The notes under the pieces were generated by a model. That model was not told the DNA's origin and did no database searches. It saw only the letters and a list, made by a program, of their open reading frames with translations. The translations under genes and the position numbers were made by a program. DNA of 64,000 nucleotides, taken from Intrasporangiaceae bacterium URHB0013 (GTDB lineage Bacteria > Actinomycetota > Actinomycetes > Actinomycetales > Dermatophilaceae). Positions 30,637 through 37,901 of this stretch are shown here, one piece after another; the stretch's first letter is position 1, and each line of letters starts with the position of its first letter. Where the stretch lies: positions 372,001 to 436,000 of the forward strand of contig JIBA01000014.1 in assembly GCA_000620545.1 (NCBI GenBank), written 5' to 3'.

Positions 30637-30789
30637 GCCGCGGACCATCGTCCGCCGTGTTCCCGCCCGCTCCTCCGCTGCCCGTTGCCGTGCCCACCGC
30701 CCGGGGGCGCGCGCCGCGGCGCGCCCGCGGGGCTGACACGCCGCAGGGCGAAGGACCGCCTGCGTGATGACTGCCGTAGGCTCGCGGAC

Positions 30790-32169
30790 GTGAGCATCTG
30801 GGGTCGATGGACGCGGTACCGCCGCGCCCAGCGCGCCCGGATGGACGAGTTCAGGGCACGTGACCTGGGCTTCGACGAGCAGGCCTCGCGCGCGGCGTAC
30901 GGCGGGTCCGTGACGTCGCGCGACGAGCAGCACGAGCTCGACGAGCCGCACGAGCACGACGACCTCCTCGCCGGCACCCTGCCCCTCGGCCCGGCGCCGG
31001 ATGCGACACCGGGCTCCGAGCCGGTGAGCCCGGACGACGACGTGCGGCACGCACCCGCCGCCTCGGACGCGCCCAGCAGCGGCAGGCGCGGCAAGGGCGC
31101 GCGCCGGGACTTCGGCCCCAGCGGCACCCCGTTCAACCGGCAGTCGCCCTTCTACATCGGGTTCGTCGGCGCCGTCGGCGTGCTCACCGCCTATGCCGTC
31201 GTGCAGGCGGTCGGCCGGCTCGGCACGGTCATCACGCTGCTCGTCATCTCCTTCTTCCTCACGCTCGCGCTCAACCCCCTCGTCGAGGCACTGACCCGGC
31301 GCACCATGCGCCGTGGCTGGGCGGTCACCATCGTCTTCCTCGGCGTGATCGCCGTCTTCACGCTCGTCGGCTGGGTCGTCATCCCACCCGTGGCCCAGCA
31401 GGCAAGCGAGCTCGCGACGAACGCGCCACGGCTGTTCGACAACCTCCTGGCGAACCCCTGGGTGCAGGACGTCGACCACCGCTACCAGCTGGTGCAGCGC
31501 ATCCAGGAGGAGGTCGCCAAGCGCGTCGCGGACGGCAACCTGTGGGCCGGTGTCTTCGGCGGCGTCCTCGACGCGGGCAAGGTCATCGCGACCGGCATCT
31601 TCAGCGGGCTGACCGTGCTCGTCCTGACGCTCTACTTCCTCGCCTCGCTGCCGGCGGTCAAGCAGGCGGCCTACGCCGTCGTCCCCGCCAGCCGGCGCCC
31701 GCGCACCGTCTCGCTCGCCGAGGAGGTCATGCGGCGGGTGGGGTCCTACGCCATCGGCCAGGTGGCCGTCGCGGCGATCAACGCGTTCTTCGCCTGGATC
31801 ATGATGAGTCTCCTCGACCTGAAGTTCGCGGCCGTGCTGGCGGTGCTCGTCGGCTTCCTCGGACTCGTGCCGATGATCGGGGCGACGCTGGGCGCCGCGG
31901 TCGTCGCGGTCGCCGCCTTCTTCGACGAGCCCAAGAAGGCGCTCATCGTCATCATCTACTTCATCGTCTACCAGCAGATCGAGAACTACGCCGTCATGCC
32001 GCGCATCATGCAGCGGACCGTGGCGGTTCCCGGCGCCGTGACCGTCGTCGCCGCCCTGGCGGGCGGGGCCCTGCTCGGCATCCTCGGCGCGCTGCTCGCG
32101 ATCCCGTTCGCCGCGGGTGCGCTGCTGCTCTACGAGGAGGTCCTCGTCCCGCGCCAGCGCCGGCACTAG
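30790..32169 (+). CDS. AI-2E family transporter (membrane permease)
   Basis: A 459-residue membrane protein of the AI-2E/PerM/YdiK family. Residues 1-115 are cytoplasmic and rich in Asp, Glu and His. The membrane part begins near SPFYIGFVGAVGVLTAY, with about seven to eight segments, and includes the family motif ALNPLVEAL and the late GFLGLVPMIGATLG and VYQQIENY. The start is GTG at 30790; an ATG at 30841 is an alternative. It ends convergent with, and overlapping by 4 bases, the dehydrogenase gene. Transported substrate unknown; some relatives are sodium/proton antiporters. Confidence 0.9.
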   Translation: MSIWGRWTRYRRAQRARMDEFRARDLGFDEQASRAAYGGSVTSRDEQHELDEPHEHDDLLAGTLPLGPAPDATPGSEPVSPDDDVRHAPAASDAPSSGRRGKGARRDFGPSGTPFNRQSPFYIGFVGAVGVLTAYAVVQAVGRLGTVITLLVISFFLTLALNPLVEALTRRTMRRGWAVTIVFLGVIAVFTLVGWVVIPPVAQQASELATNAPRLFDNLLANPWVQDVDHRYQLVQRIQEEVAKRVADGNLWAGVFGGVLDAGKVIATGIFSGLTVLVLTLYFLASLPAVKQAAYAVVPASRRPRTVSLAEEVMRRVGSYAIGQVAVAAINAFFAWIMMSLLDLKFAAVLAVLVGFLGLVPMIGATLGAAVVAVAAFFDEPKKALIVIIYFIVYQQIENYAVMPRIMQRTVAVPGAVTVVAALAGGALLGILGALLAIPFAAGALLLYEEVLVPRQRRH

Positions 32170-33113
32170 GGGCCGGCGTCCCCCGAGGGCGTATGCCGTG
32201 TGCCCGGGGAGCCGCGGTGCGCTGATCTCCCGATCGGGTCGGGGTCGCGGCCCTCCAGGGCAGTGACGACGGCTGCCATGTCGAGCGCACCGAGACCGGC
32301 GGCCTCCGTAGCACGGAAGAGCTCGCGGGTCGCATCGAGCACCGGGCTCGCTGCTCCCACGGCCCGGGCCGCCTCCGCGATGAGCCGGGTGTTCGTGTGG
32401 ACGTCGCGGACCGCGGCCTGGGCCTCGAAGTCGCGCGCCACGAGCTTGGCGAGCTTGACGGTCGACACCGCGCTCGCCATCGGACCGGAGTCGAGCGCGT
32501 GCCGGAAGGTGTCGAGGTCGAGGTCGAGACGGTCGGCCAGGTGGTAGGCCTCGGCCAGGCCGGCGACCATGGTGCAGAGGTAGAGGTTGACGGCGAGCTT
32601 GGTGCCCGAGCCCGCAGGAACCGAGCCGCAGCGCAGGACCTCCCGACACATCGGGACGAGCAGCGGCTCGACACGGTCAAGTACCGCCGGTCGGCCGGCG
32701 GCGAGGGCGACGAGCTCCCCGCGCTCGGCCGGGATGCGTGAGCCCGAGACCGGCACCTCGACATAGTCACCGCCCGCAGCCTCGACGTCACGGCCCAGCC
32801 CCTTCGAGAATCCGGGCGAGGTCGTCCCGAGGTGCACGACCGTGCGGCCCCGCACCATCCTGGTGAAGGCCTCGCTCCCCCGCTGCAGGACCGCGTCGAC
32901 GGCGGACTCGTGGGCGAGCATGAGCAGCACGACGTCGCTGGCATCGAAGACTGCTGCCGGCGAGGCGTGCACCACGGCGCCCAGCGCTGCAAGGTCCGAG
33001 GCGGCCTCTGGCGATCGGTTCCACACGGAGAGAGGGACACCCGCGCGACACAGGTTGGCGGCCATGGGGCGTCCCATGATGCCGAGACCGATGAAACCGA
33101 CCCGTTCCCCCAC
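32166..33113 (-). CDS. NAD(P)-dependent 3-hydroxyisobutyrate dehydrogenase-like enzyme
   Basis: Beta-hydroxyacid dehydrogenase family, 315 residues. N-terminal Rossmann motif GFIGLGIMGRPMAANLCRAG; VEVPVSGSRIPAERGEL is the substrate-site signature; the catalytic Lys is in GSGTKLAVNLYLCTM. The start is GTG at 33113, because GGAGG lies six bases before it; a GTG at 33128 has no such site. It is divergent from a TetR regulator with two palindromes between them, so it is the likely target. Substrate unknown; glyoxylate/succinic semialdehyde reductase is another possibility. Confidence 0.88.
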   Translation of the reverse strand: MGERVGFIGLGIMGRPMAANLCRAGVPLSVWNRSPEAASDLAALGAVVHASPAAVFDASDVVLLMLAHESAVDAVLQRGSEAFTRMVRGRTVVHLGTTSPGFSKGLGRDVEAAGGDYVEVPVSGSRIPAERGELVALAAGRPAVLDRVEPLLVPMCREVLRCGSVPAGSGTKLAVNLYLCTMVAGLAEAYHLADRLDLDLDTFRHALDSGPMASAVSTVKLAKLVARDFEAQAAVRDVHTNTRLIAEAARAVGAASPVLDATRELFRATEAAGLGALDMAAVVTALEGRDPDPIGRSAHRGSPGTRHTPSGDAGP

Positions 33114-33135
33114 AGCGACCTCCAGCACGTCGTGC

Positions 33136-33159
33136 CTAGTATGACGGCTGTCATAGTAG
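33136..33159. promoter_or_regulatory. TetR operator, copy 1
   Basis: CTAN-TATGAC-GGCT-GTCATA-NTAG is an extended near-perfect palindrome, with core ATGAC-N4-GTCAT. It lies between the divergent dehydrogenase and TetR genes. A second copy is centred 28 bp away. Confidence 0.75.
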
Positions 33160-33164
33160 CGTCA

Positions 33165-33186
33165 GACCATGACGACTGTCATAGTC
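33165..33186. promoter_or_regulatory. TetR operator, copy 2
   Basis: GACN-ATGAC-GACT-GTCAT-NGTC has the same ATGAC-N4-GTCAT core as the first copy. It covers an in-frame ATG at 33169, which argues that this ATG is not the regulator's start. Confidence 0.75.
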
Positions 33187-33216
33187 GAGCCATCACACCC
33201 GAGCACCGGAGGCGAC

Positions 33217-33795
33217 ATGTCGGCCAGCACCCGCGGGCACCGCGAGCGCATCGTCTACGAGACCGCCCAGCACCTCCGCCGCGCCGGCGTCGGCGGCACG
33301 GGCCTGCGGCAGGTCGTCGCCGACGCCGGCGCCCCACGCGGGTCGCTCCAGCACTACTTCCCCGGCGGCAAGGACCAGCTCGTCGGCGAGGCGCTGGGCT
33401 GGGCGGGCACCTGGGCCGCGGCACGCGTCGAGCACCACCTCGCGCGGATGCGGCGTCCGACCCCGGCGCGGCTCTTCGCGGCGATCGTCGAGGACTGGGT
33501 GGCCGACCTCGAGTCGCGCGACTTCGAACGAGGCTGTCCGGTCGCCGCCGCAGTCGTCGACTGCGCGGACACCAACGACGCCGTGCGGCAGGCGGCGGCC
33601 TCGGCCCTGCACACCTGGCAGCGCCCGATCACCGCGGCCCTCGTGACGATGGGGCGTGCCCCTCGACGGGCGCAGGCGCTGTCGACCCTCATGCTGTGCG
33701 CACTCGAGGGAGCCATCGTGATCGCCCGGGCCCAGCGCGACACTGCTCCCCTGCGCCTCGTCTCGCGCGAGCTCGCCCCCCTCCTCGACGCCTGA
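33217..33795 (+). CDS. TetR-family repressor, LmrA/YxaF type
   Basis: A 192-residue regulator. The helix-turn-helix lies at about residues 27-50 (LRQVVADAGAPRGSLQHYFP). The C-terminal ligand domain has GCPVAAAVVDCADTNDAVR, typical of the LmrA/YxaF group. The start is ATG at 33217, with GGAGG four bases before it; the ATG at 33169 lies inside the operator. It is divergent from the dehydrogenase gene, with two matching palindromes in the 103-base gap, so it likely represses both itself and that gene until an unknown ligand binds. Confidence 0.9.
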   Translation: MSASTRGHRERIVYETAQHLRRAGVGGTGLRQVVADAGAPRGSLQHYFPGGKDQLVGEALGWAGTWAAARVEHHLARMRRPTPARLFAAIVEDWVADLESRDFERGCPVAAAVVDCADTNDAVRQAAASALHTWQRPITAALVTMGRAPRRAQALSTLMLCALEGAIVIARAQRDTAPLRLVSRELAPLLDA

Positions 33796-33824
33796 GGCCC
33801 CCACACCCCGACGCCCCCCGCGGT

Positions 33825-33866
33825 TCGATGTATCCGGCGGTCACGGGTGACCGCCGGATACATCGA
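33825..33866. terminator. Long perfect palindrome, probable terminator
   Basis: Arms of 20 bp (33825-33844 and 33847-33866) pair perfectly around a 2-base centre. It lies 30 bases after the TetR stop and 32 bases beyond the end of the convergent zinc-finger-like gene. The near-absent loop is unusual for a terminator. Confidence 0.6.
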
Positions 33867-33898
33867 CCGGACGAGGTGGGTGAGAGGAGGCGGGGCCG

Positions 33899-34207
33899 TC
33901 AGCGGTAGGCGTTCCCGGGGGGCCTTGCGTCGCGACGCTGCCAGCAGCCGGTGTGCCAGTGCCGCCGGTCCCCGAGCCCGCCGACGCCTTCGGCGGGCCA
34001 CACGACGACGTGCGGAACGCCGGGTGGGAGGTCCTGCTGGCACCCCGGGCACAGGTAGTCACGGGTGGCGGAGGCGCCGCTCACCGAGCGCACGGTCCAG
34101 CGCGTGCCGGCATACGACTCCTCGCGCGTCACTCCACCCTGGATCCGCGTCACGTCGAGCGGCACGTGCTCGCGCGTGTGCTTGCTGGGACGGCGACGCG
34201 AGGGCAT
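33899..34207 (-). CDS. Small zinc-binding-motif protein of actinobacteria
   Basis: A basic 102-residue protein. It has CPGC at about 53-56, then PHVVVWP and RRHWHTGCW, a Cys2-His-Cys arrangement that suggests one zinc site. Similar proteins are common in actinobacteria, where they are often mislabelled as ATP/GTP-binding; no nucleotide motif is visible here. ATG at 34207 after GGAG. It sits directly downstream of the 3-hydroxyacyl-CoA dehydrogenase gene (16-base gap). Function unknown. Confidence 0.75.
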   Translation of the reverse strand: MPSRRRPSKHTREHVPLDVTRIQGGVTREESYAGTRWTVRSVSGASATRDYLCPGCQQDLPPGVPHVVVWPAEGVGGLGDRRHWHTGCWQRRDARPPGNAYR

Positions 34208-34223
34208 GGCTCCAGCGTAGGTG

Positions 34224-36002
34224 TCAGGCGTACGTGCGGAAGCCACGCCCCGTCTTGCGGCCGAGGTATCCGGCCGTGACGAGGTGCTCGAGCAGTGGCG
34301 CCGGGGCGTAGCCGCGCTCTCGGAACTCGAGGTAGAGCTCACGCTCGATGGCGAGCGAGACGTCGAGCCCGACGGCGTCGAGCAGCTCGAACGGGCCCAT
34401 CGGCAGGCCGCAACCGGTCTTCATCGCGGTGTCGATGTCGTCGGCGGTCGAGTAGTTGGCCTCGAGCATCTTCACGGCGTCGTTGAGGTACGGGAAGAGC
34501 AGGGCGTTGACGATGAAGCCGGCCCGGTCGCCGCACGTGACCGCGTGCTTGCCGACCGTCGCGCAGAGGCTCTGCACCGTCGCGATGACGTCGTCGGCGG
34601 TCGAGACGGTGTGCACGACCTCGACGAGCCTCATGACCTGGGCCGGGTTGAAGAAGTGCATGCCGACGACGTCTTGCGGGCGCGTGGTCGCGGCGGCGCA
34701 CTCGACGACGGGCAGCGAGCTCGTCGTGGTCGCGAGGATCGCACCCGGCCGACAGATCTCGTCGAGGTTCTCGAAGAGCGCGCGCTTGACCGTGAGGTCC
34801 TCGACGACCGCCTCGACGACGAGGTCGACCTGGGCGAGGTCCTCGAGGCGCGTCGTGCCCCGCACGCGGCCGAGCGCCGCGTCACGGTCCTCCTCGGTGG
34901 CCTTGTCGCGCTGGACGGCCTTCTCCAGGCTCCGGGCGAGTGCCGAGTGCACGGCCTCGACCTTGGCGTCGCTGCGGGCCACGAACGTCACGTCGAGGCC
35001 CGCCCTGGCGAAGACCTCGACCATGCCGGTCGCCATCGTGCCGGAGCCGACGACGCCGACCGTCCGGACGGCACGCGTGCCCGCAGTGGAGTCCGCTGGG
35101 GTGGTGGGGGTGAGCGCGTCGTCGACGACTGCCGAGCTGCCCGGAGCGGCATACGTGTAGAAGCCACGTCCGCTCTTGCGGCCCTTGAGGCCGGCGCTGA
35201 CCATCTGCTTGATGATCGGGCTCGGCGCGTGCAGGCGGTCGCGCCCCTGCTTGTACATCGTGTCGAGGATCTCGTAGGCCGTGTCGAGCCCGATGAGGTC
35301 CATCAGGGCGAGGGGTCCCATGGGGTAACCGCAGCCGAGCTTCATGGCGGCATCGATGTCCTCGCGCGTCGCGTACTTGCTCTCGTACATCGCGACGGCG
35401 TGGTTGAGGTAGCCGAAGAGCAGCGCGTTGGCGATGAAGCCGGCCTTGTCACCGACGATGACGGGCTTCTTGCCGAGCCGTTCCGCCAGCGCCTTGACGT
35501 CCTCGAAGATCTCGTCGCTCGTGATGACGGTCTTGATGACCTCGACGAACTGGAGCACCGGAGCCGGGTTGAAGAAGTGCATGCCGACGACGCGCTTGGG
35601 GTTGATCGTGGCGACCGCGATCTCCGTCACGGGCAGCGAGCTCGTGTTGGTCGCGAGGATCGCGTCGTCGGAGACGATGGCGTCGAGCTTGGCGAAGATG
35701 TCCTTCTTGAGGTCGAGGTGCTCCGGCACGGCCTCGACGACGAGCTGGCACTCCTTGAGGTCGGCCATGTCGCTCGTGAAGTGGACCCGGGCGTGCAGAG
35801 CCGCCTGGTCCTCGGCGGCGAGCTTGCCGCGGGAGACGGCCCGGTCCGTCGAGTGCTGCAGGACGCCCTTGCCCTTCTCGACCGCCTCGTCGGTGACCTC
35901 GACCGCGACGACGTCGATGCCGTTGCGTGCGAAGACCTCGACGATGCCGGCACCCATGGTGCCGAGTCCGATGACGCCGACCTTGCTGAACTCACGAGCC
36001 AT
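34224..36002 (-). CDS. Tandem-duplicated 3-hydroxyacyl-CoA dehydrogenase
   Basis: A 592-residue fusion of two complete 3-hydroxybutyryl-CoA dehydrogenase units (about 1-290 and 308-592). Each has a Rossmann domain, the NTSSLPV/TTSSLPV strand, GMHFFNPA with the catalytic His, VEVI/VEVV with the Glu, and a C-terminal GRKSGRGFYTY or GRKTGRGFRTY end. Unit 1 has GLGTMGAG and an acidic residue after strand 2 (VAVEV), fitting NAD. Unit 2 has GSGTMATG and VARSD, with no acid and with Arg-Ser, which may favour NADP. Single units of about 285 residues are more usual. It can make or use crotonyl-CoA precursors. Confidence 0.93.
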   Translation of the reverse strand: MAREFSKVGVIGLGTMGAGIVEVFARNGIDVVAVEVTDEAVEKGKGVLQHSTDRAVSRGKLAAEDQAALHARVHFTSDMADLKECQLVVEAVPEHLDLKKDIFAKLDAIVSDDAILATNTSSLPVTEIAVATINPKRVVGMHFFNPAPVLQFVEVIKTVITSDEIFEDVKALAERLGKKPVIVGDKAGFIANALLFGYLNHAVAMYESKYATREDIDAAMKLGCGYPMGPLALMDLIGLDTAYEILDTMYKQGRDRLHAPSPIIKQMVSAGLKGRKSGRGFYTYAAPGSSAVVDDALTPTTPADSTAGTRAVRTVGVVGSGTMATGMVEVFARAGLDVTFVARSDAKVEAVHSALARSLEKAVQRDKATEEDRDAALGRVRGTTRLEDLAQVDLVVEAVVEDLTVKRALFENLDEICRPGAILATTTSSLPVVECAAATTRPQDVVGMHFFNPAQVMRLVEVVHTVSTADDVIATVQSLCATVGKHAVTCGDRAGFIVNALLFPYLNDAVKMLEANYSTADDIDTAMKTGCGLPMGPFELLDAVGLDVSLAIERELYLEFRERGYAPAPLLEHLVTAGYLGRKTGRGFRTYA

Positions 36003-36086
36003 GGGTGGAGTCTCGCAGAGGGGTTGCGCCGCCCACACCCGCCCGGGGCGTGACGCTGCCCACGCGCCCTCCTCTAGGGTGGACCG

Positions 36087-36782
36087 GTGCGTCTCGTCAT
36101 AGCCCGGTGCAGCGTCGACTACGACGGTCGGCTGACCGCCCACCTCCCGCTCGCGACGCGGCTCCTCGTCGTCAAGGCCGACGGCTCGGTGCTCGTCCAC
36201 AGCGACGGCGGCTCCTACAAGCCGCTCAACTGGATGTCGCCGCCGTGCACGATGGTCGAGGTCGAGCCCGACGAGGGGCAGAGCGCCGACGGCGTCGTCG
36301 CCGTGTGGCGGGTCCAGCACGCCAAGAGCGAGGACCGCCTCACCGTCCTCCTCCACGAGGTCCTGCACGACTCGGACCACGAGCTCGGTGTCGACCCCGG
36401 CCTCGTCAAGGACGGCGTCGAGGCCCACCTCCAGAAGCTGCTCGCCGAGCACATCCACACGCTCGGTCACGGCTGGTCACTCGTTCGTCGCGAGTACATG
36501 ACGGCGATCGGCCCGGTCGACATCCTCGCCAGGGACTCGGGCGGCACCAGCGTCGCGGTCGAGATCAAGCGCCGCGGCGAGATCGACGGTGTCGAGCAGC
36601 TGACCCGCTACCTCGAGCTGATGAACCGCGACCCGCACCTCGCGCCCGTGACGGGCGTCTTCGCCGCGCAGCAGATCAAGCCGCAGGCGCGCACCCTCGC
36701 CGAGGACCGCGGCATCCGCTGCGTCGTCCTCGACTACGACGCCCTCAAGGGCATCGACGACGCGGAGTCTCGTCTCTTCTGA
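36087..36782 (+). CDS. nucS: Mismatch endonuclease NucS/EndoMS
   Basis: DNA mismatch-specific endonuclease that replaces MutSL in most actinobacteria. The 231 residues match. The N-terminal beta domain starts [16 protein letters not shown] and the C-terminal RecB-like nuclease has [26 protein letters not shown] with the E-x-K pair and the later Gln. The start is GTG at 36087. The last four residues ESRLF resemble the beta-clamp-binding tail of NucS proteins. It is divergent from the dehydrogenase gene and convergent with the AlkD-like gene. Confidence 0.95.
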   Translation: MRLVIARCSVDYDGRLTAHLPLATRLLVVKADGSVLVHSDGGSYKPLNWMSPPCTMVEVEPDEGQSADGVVAVWRVQHAKSEDRLTVLLHEVLHDSDHELGVDPGLVKDGVEAHLQKLLAEHIHTLGHGWSLVRREYMTAIGPVDILARDSGGTSVAVEIKRRGEIDGVEQLTRYLELMNRDPHLAPVTGVFAAQQIKPQARTLAEDRGIRCVVLDYDALKGIDDAESRLF

Positions 36783-36845
36783 CGTCGTCCGGGCCCTATG
36801 CCGTGTGCCGTCTGCCCCTGGAGCGCACCCTGCCGGCCCGCCTCG

Positions 36846-37535
36846 TCAGACCCAGCGGGACCGCGCTCCCGGCGCCAGCCTCTCGACGGCCAGGCGCACG
36901 GCCGGCCGCCTCATCTCTCCCGCGTGCTCGTCGAGGAACGCGGTCACCCGTGCCAGGTCGTGGGCGCTCGCGTGCTTGAGGAAGATACCGACCGGCTTGT
37001 GCACGAGAGGGTCCGGGTCGGCGGCGAGCAGCGCGGCGAGCTCGAAGCCCGCGCCGAGGTCGTCGGTGCCGAGGAAGCCCAGCGGTGCCGTCATGGCGGT
37101 GCGTCGGCGCAGCGGATCCGGTGAGCCCGCAAGGTCGTGGAGCAGGTGCTTGTCGCAGCCGACGAGCCACAACCCGACGACGCGGGGCGCCGCCCGGTCC
37201 ACCATGTCCCACGTCGTGATGCGGTCGTGGAGGCCGAGGTAGGTGCGTGCGAGCGTGCCTCGCTCGTGGTCGCCGGGGCGCTTGCGCCGGGCCTTGAAGT
37301 CGAGGATGCACATGGCCGCCATGCGCGGCTCGAACGCCGGGTGCCCGAGCAGGTGAACGACCTCGGTGAGGGGCAGGCCGGTGTGCCGCTTCGCGACGGC
37401 GAACAGGGTGCCCATCCTCACCCCGAAGGCATCCTCGTCGGGGGCGAGCCGCTTGCGCACGGCGATGAGCGCGTCCGTCGAGCACTCGCCGTGGAGCTCG
37501 GCGACGACCTCGTCGGCGGTCGCCGTCACCACCAT
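36846..37535 (-). CDS. DNA alkylation repair (AlkD-like) HEAT-fold protein
   Basis: A 229-residue all-helical protein of the AlkD/DNA_alkylation family. AlkD-like pattern: GVRMGTLFAVAKRHTGLPLTEV, LLGHPAFEPRMAAMCILDF, and ITTWDMVDRAAPRVVGLWL, with aromatic and acidic residues of the DNA-binding concave face. True AlkD removes N3- and N7-alkylpurines without base flipping; not all relatives are active. Its ATG overlaps the stop of the upstream small gene by one base. Confidence 0.82.
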   Translation of the reverse strand: MVVTATADEVVAELHGECSTDALIAVRKRLAPDEDAFGVRMGTLFAVAKRHTGLPLTEVVHLLGHPAFEPRMAAMCILDFKARRKRPGDHERGTLARTYLGLHDRITTWDMVDRAAPRVVGLWLVGCDKHLLHDLAGSPDPLRRRTAMTAPLGFLGTDDLGAGFELAALLAADPDPLVHKPVGIFLKHASAHDLARVTAFLDEHAGEMRRPAVRLAVERLAPGARSRWV

Positions 37536-37882
37536 CAGGAGAGGCCCTCGATCGGCTGCCGGGTGATGCCGTCGGCGTCGACGAGGAACAGGACCGGGTC
37601 GACGGCGTCGCCGGACCGCACGACGACGACGGCCTCGCCGCGATGCCGGTCGACGAGCTCCTCCAGCCCGGGCGACCCGTCGTGCAGGTCACCGTGCCCC
37701 AGGTGCGACGGGACCCCCAGGTCGTCGGCCAGCGACTCGACGGGACCGGTGTCGGGGACGTCGTCAGCGGCATACACCGCCTGGACCTTCTCGAGGTGGA
37801 TCGCGGAGGCCATCCACGCGACGTCGGCGAGCGCCGGAGGGTTGACGACGATGAGGCGCGCGGCACACTGCAGGTCGCTCAT
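37535..37882 (-). CDS. Degenerate histidine-phosphatase-like small protein
   Basis: A 115-residue protein. Its order of segments follows the histidine phosphatase (phosphoglycerate mutase-like) fold: an N-terminal strand RLIVVNPPALADVAWMASAI, then VQAVYAADDVPDTGPVESLADDLG, then GLEELVDRHRGEAVVVVRSG. The active-site RHG is replaced by NPP, the second Arg by Asp-Asp, and the late His by Arg-Ser. It is thus probably a pseudo-enzyme. It overlaps the AlkD-like gene (TGATG) and follows the ethylmalonyl-CoA mutase gene by 19 bases. The fold call is my inference. Confidence 0.55.
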   Translation of the reverse strand: MSDLQCAARLIVVNPPALADVAWMASAIHLEKVQAVYAADDVPDTGPVESLADDLGVPSHLGHGDLHDGSPGLEELVDRHRGEAVVVVRSGDAVDPVLFLVDADGITRQPIEGLS

Positions 37883-37901
37883 ACCGCGACGCTACGCCTG
37901 C

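Noticed and set aside
29293-32649. Very long open frame antisense to ccrA and the AI-2E transporter gene
   Set aside because: At this G+C content stop codons are rare in shadow frames. Its product is Arg/Asp/Gly-rich and without any domain, while the opposite strand carries clear enzymes.
33169-33216. Upstream ATG for the TetR gene
   Set aside because: It lies inside the second operator palindrome and lacks a ribosome site; the ATG at 33217 has GGAGG.
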